A DNA stretch of 64,000 bases from Paraburkholderia kururiensis JCM 10599 = LMG 19447 (GCF_003986935.1 NZ_RJZE01000032.1:1-64000); one strand, 5' to 3'. Counted from the first letter of the stretch, positions 9,213 through 16,948 are shown. Numbers and translations are program-made. Notes: generated from the letters alone by a model not told the origin.

Positions 9213-10016
9213 TCAGGACCTCGGTAGCAAGCAGGTTAGCGCAGTCACGACAGGCGCAAACCGGAAAGTGCGCTTGATGAAATGACGCGCATCGTTCAGA
9301 AACTCACCAATCACAAGTTCGTACTGGTGGTCGCCGCGCTCCGGGATCCTGAATGCCTGAGGACCAGTTTCACAGTGAAAGCTGTTGAGTTTGCGCACCA
9401 CAGACATTTTGGCGTAACCGACATAGCGCCGAAACGAGGTATTGAACAGAATCATCAGGCCGGAATAGGTGATAAGCGCAGGCATCAAGCGGTTGACACC
9501 CGCGTCCGACGCCACCAGAAGGCGTGAAAACTCCAGCGTTTTGTCGCAGGCTTCCAGCGGAATCGAACCAGCCAGCGTCGTCGTCGGGACGTAGCGCGTT
9601 ACTTCGAAAGGCCATTGCGTGTATCGCACGGTTGCGACGGGCCGTCCGCGCAGCCACACGCCAAAGACGACCGACCGATGGTCGTATTCATCCGCGCCGG
9701 TCGGATCCAGGACAGAAAGCATGTAGGGAATCGTTGTCGCATAGACCTCGCGACGCAGGGCGCAGACCGCCGTCCAGTCCCTTCGTTCGCGTACCACTTT
9801 GAACTCGAGTTCGCCACGATCGTTCGCGCCTTGGACGATCCGGCGAGATACCCACTCAATAGCGTGATGCAGCAGATAGGCCCTGAGCACAGCGATGCGG
9901 CCCAACGCGGCGGGTAGCGTAGCAGGCAAACCGGGCCGACGCAGAATTTCCGCGTGACGTAGCCTGATTGGTACGGCGCCATCTGGCGCCTCGAATTTAT
10001 TCGGCGCCGCGTTCAT
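9213..10016 (-). CDS. LuxI/FeeM-like GNAT-fold N-acyltransferase
   Basis: The protein has 267 residues. The middle resembles the autoinducer-synthase/FeeM group: a basic-aromatic segment (LRREVYATTIPYML), DEYDHRSVVFGVWLRGRPVATVRYT, then EFSRLLV. FeeM-type enzymes move fatty acyl groups from acyl carrier protein to the amino group of an amino acid; LuxI proteins make acyl-homoserine lactones. There is no luxR neighbour, so an N-acyl amino acid product is favoured. It overlaps the diiron oxidase gene by 4 nt (ATGA), which indicates linked function. The exact substrate is unknown. Confidence 0.72.
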   Translation of the reverse strand: MNAAPNKFEAPDGAVPIRLRHAEILRRPGLPATLPAALGRIAVLRAYLLHHAIEWVSRRIVQGANDRGELEFKVVRERRDWTAVCALRREVYATTIPYMLSVLDPTGADEYDHRSVVFGVWLRGRPVATVRYTQWPFEVTRYVPTTTLAGSIPLEACDKTLEFSRLLVASDAGVNRLMPALITYSGLMILFNTSFRRYVGYAKMSVVRKLNSFHCETGPQAFRIPERGDHQYELVIGEFLNDARHFIKRTFRFAPVVTALTCLLPRS

Positions 10017-10774
10017 GCAGCAGCACTCAGTGCATGTCGGACGGCGGCACGCGACACGGACATGACGGTGTCCTGTTCGTTGCCGTCGACGGTCACCTGA
10101 TACACCTCTTCGAGATACGCGCAGAACAGGCCATAGATATTTTCAATGTGCTGTTTGAGCCTCGCGACGTCGTCTTCGGTTTGAACCGTGTGCATCAGCG
10201 TGTTCCAGACGAACGCATCGTGATCTTCGTTGAGATCGACCGCAACATGTGCACGTGCACCTGTGACGAAGCCCTTACCCAACACGCGTTCGAGGTTGTC
10301 GAGCCAAACGGGTTGCGTTTTGGCCGTGACATATTCGAGGAAGTATGCGGATGCAATAGCCGCCATCGGGCCTTCATATTCGAGATGGAAATAGAAGTAG
10401 CCGTTTAGAAGCTGCGTTGCAAAAAGCGGCTGATATGCCATTACTTCTTCAAAGGAAAGTCCCCAGAGGCGCTCGATATCTTTCGCGAACATCTGGCCGT
10501 GCAGCATCTCGTCGTCCGTGTACTTGGCCCATTCCTTCGCGGCGCGTGGATTGGTCTTGGTGAAATAGTGGATAACGAGCGAATCGATCGTGCGTTTGAG
10601 CTTGATCCTGATCGGCGTTTCGATGCTATGGCGTTTGTAGTATTCCAGATCGATCTTCGACGCATCGCGCTGGTGCGTAGCGTATGGGATGTCTGAGTAA
10701 ATCTTGTCGATATACCGATCAAGACGATTGTCAATTTCGATGCGAAGTTGATCACGGCTGCTTTGGTCCAGCAT
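10013..10774 (-). CDS. Haem-oxygenase-like diiron oxidase (HDO) family protein
   Basis: The protein has 253 residues, all helical. Likely metal ligands lie in DDEMLH (Glu89, His92), the acidic helix around Glu134-Glu147 (EGPMAAIASAYFLEYV) and HVAVDLNEDHD (His176, Asp180, Asp184 or His185), the spacing seen in iron-containing redox enzymes of the UndA/BesC/SznF type. Known members cleave C-C bonds to form alkenes or N-oxygenate amines. It is the first gene of the minus-strand operon, 107 nt downstream of the operator core. Pairing with a PLP enzyme of the Cys/Met family recalls bes loci, although no halogenase is present. Confidence 0.75.
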   Translation of the reverse strand: MLDQSSRDQLRIEIDNRLDRYIDKIYSDIPYATHQRDASKIDLEYYKRHSIETPIRIKLKRTIDSLVIHYFTKTNPRAAKEWAKYTDDEMLHGQMFAKDIERLWGLSFEEVMAYQPLFATQLLNGYFYFHLEYEGPMAAIASAYFLEYVTAKTQPVWLDNLERVLGKGFVTGARAHVAVDLNEDHDAFVWNTLMHTVQTEDDVARLKQHIENIYGLFCAYLEEVYQVTVDGNEQDTVMSVSRAAVRHALSAAA

Positions 10775-10880
10775 ACGATCCTCTCAGGTCAGGTAGTGAG
10801 GTTAGTGGCTGCAATGACACAGGCCGAGCAAGGGTTTGAAGTGCCTGGAAACGGATAGCTTGCTCTACGGATATAGTCGA

Positions 10881-10895
10881 TTGGATCCAACATCC
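10881..10895. promoter_or_regulatory. GntR operator site 3
   Basis: TTGGATCCAACATCC, preceded by GTCGA exactly as in site 1 (GTCGATTGGATCCAAC is shared). It lies about 107 bp upstream of the first gene of the minus-strand operon. A possible -10 for that operon (TATATC read on the minus strand, near 10870) lies just downstream of the core, so a bound repressor would block RNA polymerase. The shared core at three promoters of one locus is direct sequence evidence; the identity of the regulator is inferred. Confidence 0.72.
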
Positions 10896-10904
10896 GATTG
10901 ATGA

Positions 10905-11549
10905 CGGCTTCAGTCTAATCATGAATTTTCGGCTTTGCAAGGGCGACAATGTCAGATGCACGTTCACCGCGACGCGAGCGCAGGCGCCAAGGAAAGTTGA
11001 GAGGAAGCAGATGAGCTGCGCGGCGCCAGCGGATCCGCTAGTTGCTGTGAAGTAGAGAAGGGAAGAATCGGAAAGCTCTTGTCGTAGACCGTATTAATTG
11101 TGTCAACGTTGCGACAATGGCTGTGTCGATCCTTAATATCGACGCATGCTGACATCGGCTCGGCCTTGCGGGACAAGCGTTTGCAGGCGCGAACTAAATA
11201 CGTCAACAGCTTCGGACGAACTGATCGGGCCGACTCCATCGATATCGGGACGTCCGCCTCGGCTCGATCGACTGAGCGGCCGCGCATGGCAAGCGCGAAG
11301 CGGCTAGGTCTCCGTGGTTATCCGCCGCGGCTGGCCTAACGCAACTGCGCTCCCAACCGGGCGTCACTGGGCGGCCGTTCTGCATGTTTTTACACAGCCT
11401 CGGTCGGCTCATGCCTTTTGCATATCTGCTGCGATCAGCGATCTCCGAGGTTCGCGTCAACCCAGGTCCGGCCAATTTTGGCCGTTCGACGGCTTGGTCA
11501 AAATTGACGACAATCGTCAGCATTCGCCGTCGAACCGGGAAAGGCTCGT
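10905..11549. other. Long intergenic stretch
   Basis: No supportable gene. The short open frames on both strands lack ribosome-binding sites and recognisable sequence. Words such as GTCAAAATTGACGACAATC (near 11498) recur in similar form near 12041, and a CGGCCGTTC word near 11371 resembles others near 277 and 13450. This is probably decayed mobile or repeated DNA. Confidence 0.4.
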
Positions 11550-11938
11550 ATGAAAAGCAGCAAGACGCAGATGCGATCAGCATTAAATCGGATACTGCTC
11601 CATGCTAAAGATGTCCAACAGACTTGTGCTTTCTACGTCCAACATTTTGGGTTCGCATGCGAAATTGACGTGAACGGAAGGATAGCCGAGTTGGTATCGC
11701 CGCAGGGCGGCGCCATCATCATGGTCCATCAAGCAGGCAAAGGAATGAAGGCCGGGCAGGTGTTGGTGAAACTTGTTTTTGACGTTGAAGACGTCGAGAG
11801 TTTTAGGAGTCAATGCGCGCGGGGGGACTCGAGTTTGGCCCAATGCATCAGGCGAATGGGTACTGTTTTGCTAATGCCAAGGACCCTGACGGCAATTCCA
11901 TCTCAATCTCTAGCCGGAGTTTCGCCGTAAATCGGTAG
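11550..11938 (+). pseudogene. VOC/glyoxalase-fold protein, frameshifted
   Basis: The first 90 residues read as a VOC-fold domain (LNRILLHAKDVQQTCAFYVQHFGF, then a beta strand with VLVKLVFDVEDVE). At a run of six G near 11820-11826 the frame is lost. Adding one G restores a typical C-terminal half, GLEFGPMHQANGYCFANAKD with DPDGNSISI, ending at the TAG at 11936-11938. As written, the open frame runs to 11930 with nonsense sequence. It is either a homopolymer frameshift or a sequencing error. VOC proteins of this size include glyoxalase I-like and antibiotic-resistance proteins. Confidence 0.7.
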
Positions 11939-12303
11939 CCCCGAGTGACCGATTTTCGGCAAGCCGATCAAGAAGTCGAACCCATATTGCTGATCAGTAG
12001 CAGACGGTGACCGGCCAGGATGAGCTCGTCGGCAGTTCCGTCAAAATCGACGACAATCAGGAAGGGCCAGCGCTCGACGACCAAGCGTGGTGGTCCTCGC
12101 TGGCGTGACCTCTCATGCAAAGGGCATAAAGCGACCCGCCAGGGACATTGAACGCTGCCGTTCCATTGAGTCCGTCTGCTATTCCAACGCCATTGCTTTT
12201 CCCTGTCTGCCCCGCCTCATCGGAGCCACCAGTGGAACGCTGAGCGATCAACACAACTATGCACCGCAAGTCTGGCCACCTTTCATCGCTCGTCCGTTGA
12301 AAT
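11939..12303. other. Intergenic stretch
   Basis: No convincing gene on either strand. It contains a second copy of the GTCAAAATCGACGACAATC-like word (near 12041) found upstream of the VOC gene. The frames present are short and without a good start region. Confidence 0.4.
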
Positions 12304-12753
12304 TTATTTCGGGATGCCCGGCACGGGCCAATTTGGCGCTGGAGGCTCGTAGGGCTTTGTCCCCAAGCGGGTCACATAGCCGCCTTGACCGAGATAGAGT
12401 TCAGTCGGAAAAGTGGAAAGAAGCTCTTGCCCTCCATTGAGGTAATGGCCCCGTCTCGTGACCGTGAGGCAATCTTTCGACTCGTGCCAGTCCAACAGCA
12501 AATCTTCCCCTGTCGAGCCAGTTGTATACGGCCGCGGCCACGGCTTCGGCGAATCGAACCGCACCCATAGGAATTTACCGTCCGACACCGCATAAATTGT
12601 CCGGAAAGCACCTGGAGCCCTGAATTCGGTGTCCTCGATCACGTAGGGGCGCAGGGAAACGTCGTCCGGAATCTCGGCACACACCTCGTTTGCAAGCCCA
12701 ATCGCAGGCAGGCAGAGCGCGAGCCATCCCAGTGTTATCTTCGCCAATTTCAA
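12304..12753 (-). CDS. Hypothetical secreted protein
   Basis: The protein has 149 residues. A clear signal peptide (MKLAKITLGWLALCLPAIGLANE) probably cleaves after Ala21 (GLA). The mature part is about 125 residues with two cysteines (VCAEIPDD, ESKDCLTV), likely a periplasmic disulfide, and a Pro-rich tail. I do not recognise the family. It sits alone among mobile-element debris with no co-directional partner. The function is unknown. Confidence 0.6.
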   Translation of the reverse strand: MKLAKITLGWLALCLPAIGLANEVCAEIPDDVSLRPYVIEDTEFRAPGAFRTIYAVSDGKFLWVRFDSPKPWPRPYTTGSTGEDLLLDWHESKDCLTVTRRGHYLNGGQELLSTFPTELYLGQGGYVTRLGTKPYEPPAPNWPVPGIPK

Positions 12754-12810
12754 GTATCCGACTCCGGTCCGCGAGGTTGAGATAAATTTTTAAGAAAAAT
12801 CGTCGGCGAC

Positions 12811-12900
12811 ATGGGCTGGTCGCTCTACTGCTTCGATGAGGCGAAGCGACAGCGGATCGCGTGCGGAGAGCAGTCCGACATTGTCGACGAACTAGAGTGA
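12811..12900 (+). other. Short coding-like fragment
   Basis: A 29-residue open frame (MGWSLYCFDEAKRQRIACG then a short acidic tail) ends 27 nt before the IS30 remnant. It has codon usage typical of this genome but no recognisable domain and no ribosome-binding site. It may be the remaining end of a gene whose other part was lost. Confidence 0.25.
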
Positions 12901-12926
12901 GATGTCGAATGGCCGAAATTGGCGGC

Positions 12927-13441
12927 GGATTCAATCGGTCGATGCAACACCTGGAATCCACGTGAGCCGCGGAGGTGTTGCAATGAAACAGAGACCGAGA
13001 ATCTACTATTCCGAACGCCAGAAGGCATTGATGTGGGAGCGCTGGCGCAAAGGCGAAACGATTCATCAGATTGCAAAACTGTTTGATCGGGGCCACTCTT
13101 CGGTACAGCGGATACTCGCGGAGGCCAGCGGCATTGAGCCGCGGCGAAGACACCGCGCGCCGCAGGCCTTGACTCTTGCGGAGCGCGAGGAGATTTCTCG
13201 CTGCCTGGTGGCGCGATGGTCGATTCGGGCTATTGCCGCCAGGCTGGCCCGTACTCCTTCCACGATTAGCCGCGAGCTGCAGCGCAACGGAGGTTCCCTA
13301 AGGGTACTGATCTCTCCGTCTACTCGCAGGCCTGACTGAATGCCGTAGCCAGGCGGCTCAACGAACATCCCCGAAAAACACTAAACTTCGACACGCCGGC
13401 TGAGCGATTTAACCAAATCGTTGCATCGACCGGCTGAATCC
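12927..13441 (+). mobile_element. IS30-type element with internal deletion (515 bp)
   Basis: Both terminal inverted repeats are present: 12927-12948 and 13420-13441, starting GGATTCAATCGG and GGATTCAGCCGG and matching at 20 of 22 positions. The terminal repeat of the second IS30 copy (33608-33629) is closely similar. The centre of the transposase gene is deleted, leaving both ends, so the element is non-autonomous but might be mobilised in trans. Confidence 0.8.
12983..13439 (+). pseudogene. IS30 transposase, internally deleted
   Basis: The N-terminal part (MKQRPRIYYSERQKALMWE through TISRELQRNGG, a helix-turn-helix region) is intact. It is then joined out of frame to the C-terminal end (LNAVARRLNEHPRKTLNF, TPAERFNQIVASTG), which also carries an in-frame stop before LNAV. 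The catalytic DDE core is missing. The other IS30 copy in this window keeps most of the region lost here. Confidence 0.8.
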
Positions 13442-13633
13442 CCCACGCGAAGCGGCCGTTCCGCTTGTAGCGTCAATGTTCTTTGCGTGCCAATGGGACG
13501 AACGAATGGCGCCGGAATAATTGATCGGACCGCCACCCGGCAACCTCGAACAAACGCGAGCCTCGCGGGCAGCCGTTTGGTGCACTCGACGCGTTAGCGC
13601 CCGCTGCCAGGGCGCGGCCACTTCCACGATCGC

Positions 13634-14539
13634 TTACAAGCCAAAGATGAGCGAGCGATGTGCTGCAACGCCCGCTGCAACGCCGGCCGCCGAGGCGAAC
13701 GTCGCGTTGGACCATGCGCTCGCCGCATCGCCAGCGGCAAACACTCCCGGAACGGTGGTCTGCTTCCAGTCGTCCACGCGGATAACGGGACCTATCGGAC
13801 CTTCGTCGAACTCGCATCCGAGCTGCTTTGCGAGCGGACTTGCCATCTGGGTGCGCGACCCCACAAACAGTGCATCGATTTCGATGGCGCGGCCGTCGGC
13901 GAGACGCAACCCTGTCATGTTGGGTACGTCGCCACGCACTTCCACGACTGGCGCCCGTTCGATCCGCACATTGCGGGTTTCGAGCAATGCAGTCTCTTCG
14001 GGCGATGGCTCGACTATGCCTTGCGTAAACCAGGTTGTCGGTCCCCAGTCAGGAACGAGCATCGCCTGATGAATCGATAGTGAATGCGTTGCCAGGACGC
14101 CGAGCCGTTTGTCCGCGACTTCGTAACCGTGACAATACGGACAATGCAGCGCGCTGATACCCCACCGTTCATCCAGACCGGGGAGAGAGGGCAGTTCGTC
14201 TCGAACGCCCGTCGCAAGGATCAATCGATCCGCGCTTGCGGTGCTCCCACTGCTTTGCGTGACGATGAAGCGATCATCAACACGCTCCGCCGTGCGTGCT
14301 TCGCCTGTCTCGACGTGCGCCGTCGGATACGCCGAGAGTTGCGCCGTCGCCTCATCGATGATCTCGCCGGGCGCCTTGCCATCCTGCCCGAGAAAACCAT
14401 GAGCGTGTGATGCGAATCGATTGCGTGGCCTTCTACTATCGAGCACAAGCACACGCCGTCGCGCGCGCGCCAGCTGCATTGCGGCTGAAAGACCGGCGAA
14501 GCTGCCGCCGATCACGATGACATCGTAGTGCTCATCCAT
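13634..14539 (-). CDS. Thioredoxin-reductase-like FAD/NAD(P) oxidoreductase
   Basis: The protein has 301 residues from the ATG at 14539, chosen because GGGAGGGAACGT precedes it; the open frame extends further upstream. It has the FAD dinucleotide fold at the N-terminus (VIVIGGSFAGLSAAMQLARA), a redox-active CPYC (HCPYCHGYE) and the C-terminal FAD motif (VFAAGDAA). The second, NAD(P) Rossmann motif is poorly conserved. Such proteins reduce small disulfides or act as YpdA/TrxB-like reductases. It is divergently transcribed from the Rrf2 regulator, a common pairing that implies redox control. Confidence 0.88.
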   Translation of the reverse strand: MDEHYDVIVIGGSFAGLSAAMQLARARRRVLVLDSRRPRNRFASHAHGFLGQDGKAPGEIIDEATAQLSAYPTAHVETGEARTAERVDDRFIVTQSSGSTASADRLILATGVRDELPSLPGLDERWGISALHCPYCHGYEVADKRLGVLATHSLSIHQAMLVPDWGPTTWFTQGIVEPSPEETALLETRNVRIERAPVVEVRGDVPNMTGLRLADGRAIEIDALFVGSRTQMASPLAKQLGCEFDEGPIGPVIRVDDWKQTTVPGVFAAGDAASAWSNATFASAAGVAAGVAAHRSLIFGL

Positions 14540-14574
14540 ACGTTCCCTCCCCAGATCATCACGTAACGTCGTGA

Positions 14575-14610
14575 GTTGCATGATAGCGCCATGTTAAACT
14601 CTTATGCAAC
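14575..14610. promoter_or_regulatory. Divergent promoter with GTTGCAT/ATGCAAC inverted repeat
   Basis: The arms GTTGCAT (14575-14581) and ATGCAAC (14604-14610) form a 7-bp inverted repeat between the oxidoreductase and Rrf2 genes. On the minus strand a -35-like TTGCAT and -10-like TATCAT are 18 bp apart inside the repeat. This is a plausible Rrf2 operator controlling both genes; binding is inferred. Confidence 0.55.
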
Positions 14611-14640
14611 TTGACAAGTTTCTTGAGATGGGCGCCCACG

Positions 14641-15093
14641 ATGAAGACCGATAGCCGCATGTCTCGCGTCTTGCACGCGTTGATTCACATGAAGCATGCG
14701 GATGGTCCGCTCACCTCCGAAGCGCTCGGTGAAATGCTGTGCACGAACGCCGTCGTCGTGAGGCGTTTGTTCAGCGGTCTGCGCGATATTGGATACGTCA
14801 CTTCGGAGAAAGGGCACGGAGGCGGTTGGGTGCTGGCCGAACCTCTCGAAAACATCACGCTACTGGACGTCTACCGTGCGGTCGGCGAACCTTCGCTTTT
14901 CTCGCATCTTGTCTCGGAGGATCATCCGGAATGTCTTGTCGAACAAGCTGTGAATACCCATCTTTCGGCGACGCTTCTCGAAGCCGAGGCTGTCCTGCTG
15001 AAAAAATTCGAGATGGTCACCATTGCGATGCTTGCAGGAGAAGTTGAAACTTCGGCGTTGCGGTCGAAATCGTCTCGCGCAGGGAAAAAATAA
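14641..15093 (+). CDS. Rrf2 family transcriptional regulator
   Basis: The protein has 150 residues from the ATG at 14641; a TTG at 14611 would add ten residues. The winged helix (RMSRVLHALIHM, LTSEALGEMLCTNAVVVRRLFSGLR, GGGWVLAEPLENITLLDVYRAV) is typical of the family. The three-cysteine cluster-binding motif of IscR/NsrR is absent; only two cysteines remain (LCTN, PECL), so it is closer to YwnA-like members that sense by thiol chemistry. It probably represses the divergent oxidoreductase gene. Confidence 0.88.
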   Translation: MKTDSRMSRVLHALIHMKHADGPLTSEALGEMLCTNAVVVRRLFSGLRDIGYVTSEKGHGGGWVLAEPLENITLLDVYRAVGEPSLFSHLVSEDHPECLVEQAVNTHLSATLLEAEAVLLKKFEMVTIAMLAGEVETSALRSKSSRAGKK

Positions 15094-15291
15094 TCGCTGT
15101 CGCATGCGCTCTGGCGCCTTCTGGCAAGTCGACGCTGATCAAAACCGTGAAAGGTCGAATCGTGACGATCTCGGCGATCACCCGGTTCTACAATGCGGGC
15201 GCAGGCGATTGGCAGGTTCGGAATGCGAACCAGTCTGACCTGCCCCTTCTCCCCAGTCCGAGGCCACGTTACAGAACCCGTCATCAAAACA

Positions 15292-15425
15292 GGTAGTAGC
15301 TCACCATCTCGCTGACCTCGCGCACGTTGCCGGGACGAATCCGGTCGACGGCAGTCTTCATGTTGTCGTAAATGCCGCGGCGTGGAATGCCACCCCGCGT
15401 TGCCGTTTCGGTCTCCCATGCGCTG
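15292..15425 (-). pseudogene. IS21-type transposase (IstA) fragment
   Basis: Read on the minus strand, this gives SAWETETATRGGIPRRGIYD followed by NMKTAVDRIRPGNVREVSEM, the conserved core of IS21 family transposases around the GIYDNMKTAV segment. It is about 45 codons long with nothing recognisable on either side, so it is a remnant. The remaining 15094-15597 interval shows no gene. Confidence 0.65.
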
Positions 15426-15597
15426 TCGCCCGCACGCGCGTGCCTGCGTGCGCTGATGACGTGACCGGGCGGGCCGGTGAATTCCCGCGCCGGCTTTTTC
15501 CGAGGTTGTGAATAAACAAGCCGTGATAGGCTTGAAAAAGACCCCGACCAAATCTCTCTCTGAATACGTCATTAACCTATCCAGTTCAGAGGGACGC

Positions 15598-16269
15598 ATG
15601 GCCCAAGCTGCAACACTTCGACCGGCTCAAATCCGGCATCTACTCGCCGTCACGTCTGCAACATCGCGCCATCCCGAACGCGATTGTCTCGTTCTCCTGC
15701 TAGGCATTACATGCGGGATGCGCGTCGGCGAAATAGCTCAAATCGAAGTTCAAGACGTGTTGTTTCCATCGGGCGCAATCCGTTCAGAGGTCAGTCTTCG
15801 GGCCGCAATCACGAAGGGTTGTCGGCAACGATGCGTCTATCTCACACACCCGAAAACGGTTTCGGCTCTGGAGTCATACTTGGCCCATCGCATTGCCCGC
15901 GGCTTGGGAACCGAGCTGACCGCAGAGCGCTATCGCGGACTCACGCCGTCAAGTTGCCTGGTCCTTGCCGGCAAGGGGCGCAAGTTTGCGATGAACACGA
16001 AGCGCCGCATCAACGAGGCCGGAGAGCAGGTCGATTACTCCGCGAGCGACAGCTTGCAATCCCACATCACAAAGCTCTACAGGGACGCGGGGATACGCGG
16101 TGGATCGTCCCATTCGGGCCGACGCTCGTTTGCCAGTAACCTCATTGAGCAAGGGCACGATATCGAGACTGTGCAGCAGCTTCTCGGCCATGCCGAACTT
16201 GACCACGTTTTGCCGTATCTGGACGTGTCCGATAAAAGGCTCCGACAGATGTTTTGCGAAGTGTTATGA
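15598..16269 (+). CDS. Short tyrosine recombinase/integrase
   Basis: The protein has 223 residues from the ATG at 15598 (GAGGGA 5 nt upstream). All catalytic positions are visible: Arg42 (GMRVGE), Lys73, His172 and Arg175 (HSGRR), His198 (LLGHAE) and Tyr207 (LPYLDV). It is essentially only a catalytic domain; the usual core-binding SAM-like N-terminal domain is absent unless the upstream 30 codons are used. It stands at the head of the 12-kb gene array and reads into it, with no tRNA nearby. It could insert or shuffle array segments, or be left over from integration of the island. Confidence 0.85.
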   Translation: MAQAATLRPAQIRHLLAVTSATSRHPERDCLVLLLGITCGMRVGEIAQIEVQDVLFPSGAIRSEVSLRAAITKGCRQRCVYLTHPKTVSALESYLAHRIARGLGTELTAERYRGLTPSSCLVLAGKGRKFAMNTKRRINEAGEQVDYSASDSLQSHITKLYRDAGIRGGSSHSGRRSFASNLIEQGHDIETVQQLLGHAELDHVLPYLDVSDKRLRQMFCEVL

Positions 16270-16316
16270 AAGCCGCGCGCGGCACTGTGCGGCGCGCGGG
16301 TCCGGGGAAGTCACGT

Positions 16317-16368
16317 GTAATAACATTGTGTTGACTGTTGCGACCGCATGGCGTAACATTGTTATTAC
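16317..16368. promoter_or_regulatory. mazEF promoter/operator
   Basis: The inverted repeat GTAATAACA (16317-16325) and TGTTATTAC (16360-16368) flanks TTGACT (-35, 16331-16336) and TAACAT (-10, about 17 bp later). It lies 12 bp before the mazE start, which has GGAGG 4 nt upstream. The layout fits autoregulation by MazE/MazEF. The same promoter could also read into the downstream array. Confidence 0.7.
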
Positions 16369-16380
16369 TTTGGAGGTGCT

Positions 16381-16629
16381 ATGAGAACGACGATTCGCAG
16401 AATGGGTAATTCGCAGGGCGTGCTGATTCCGAAGCCCGTCCTTGCGCAACTAGGGCTGGAGAGCGAAGTGGAAATGGACGTCGAAAACGACGCGATTGTT
16501 CTGCGTCGCCCGAAGCACAAAGCCCGCGAGGGTTGGGCGGAAGCAAGCAAGGCTCTGGCCGAGAGCGGTGACGATGCGCTGCTCATGGGTGATTTTTCGA
16601 ATGCCGATGACGCGGAGCTTGCGTGGTGA
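16381..16629 (+). CDS. mazE: MazE-type antitoxin (AbrB fold)
   Basis: The protein has 82 residues. The SpoVT/AbrB swapped-hairpin DNA-binding domain is at the N-terminus (RRMGNSQGVLIPKPVLAQLG, then EVEMDVENDAIVLRR). The acidic C-terminal tail (GDDALLMGDFSNADDAELAW) should wrap around and neutralise the toxin. It overlaps the toxin gene by TGATG. The module could stabilise the adjacent array, as toxin-antitoxin cassettes do in large integrons. Confidence 0.9.
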   Translation: MRTTIRRMGNSQGVLIPKPVLAQLGLESEVEMDVENDAIVLRRPKHKAREGWAEASKALAESGDDALLMGDFSNADDAELAW

Positions 16630-16943
16630 TGCGCGGGGAAGTCTGGTTAGTCGCGCTCGATCCGACGCTTGGTAGTGAGATTCAAAAGACGCGCCCCTGC
16701 GTCGTCGTTTCACCTCCCGAAATGCACGACCACTTGCGCACTGTCATCGTCGCGCCGATGACTTCCAAGGGGCGTCCAGCGCCATTTCGGATTCCCGTGA
16801 CGTTCAAGCGCAAACAAGGTTTGATCCTTCTGGACCAGATTCGCGCAGTGGGCAAGGTGCGCCTGGTCAAGAAGGAGGGCGCAGTTGCCGATAAGACGTT
16901 GTTGGCCACCCTGCGAACCTTGCAGGAAGTCTTTGCAGAATAG
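16629..16943 (+). CDS. mazF: MazF/PemK-type mRNA interferase toxin
   Basis: The protein has 104 residues from the ATG at 16629, which overlaps the mazE stop (GTG at 16623 is an alternative). MazF hallmarks are the N-terminal GEVWLVALDPTLGSEIQKTRPCVVVSP, the central VIVAPMTSK and the C-terminal LLDQIRAVGKVRL. The family cleaves mRNA at short sequence motifs. The array's junction motif (GGAAAGC) starts in the base right after its stop codon, so this is the boundary between the head module and the array. Confidence 0.92.
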   Translation: MRGEVWLVALDPTLGSEIQKTRPCVVVSPPEMHDHLRTVIVAPMTSKGRPAPFRIPVTFKRKQGLILLDQIRAVGKVRLVKKEGAVADKTLLATLRTLQEVFAE

Positions 16944-16948
16944 GGAAA

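Noticed and set aside
240..13470. AAGCGGCCGTTC-like words as a defined repeat family
   Set aside because: Three or four short similar words in GC-rich intergenic DNA are not enough to define a repeat without a genome-wide count.
15490..15600. Attachment site or tRNA gene next to the integrase
   Set aside because: No tRNA-like fold or direct repeat recurring at the other end of the array was found by eye.
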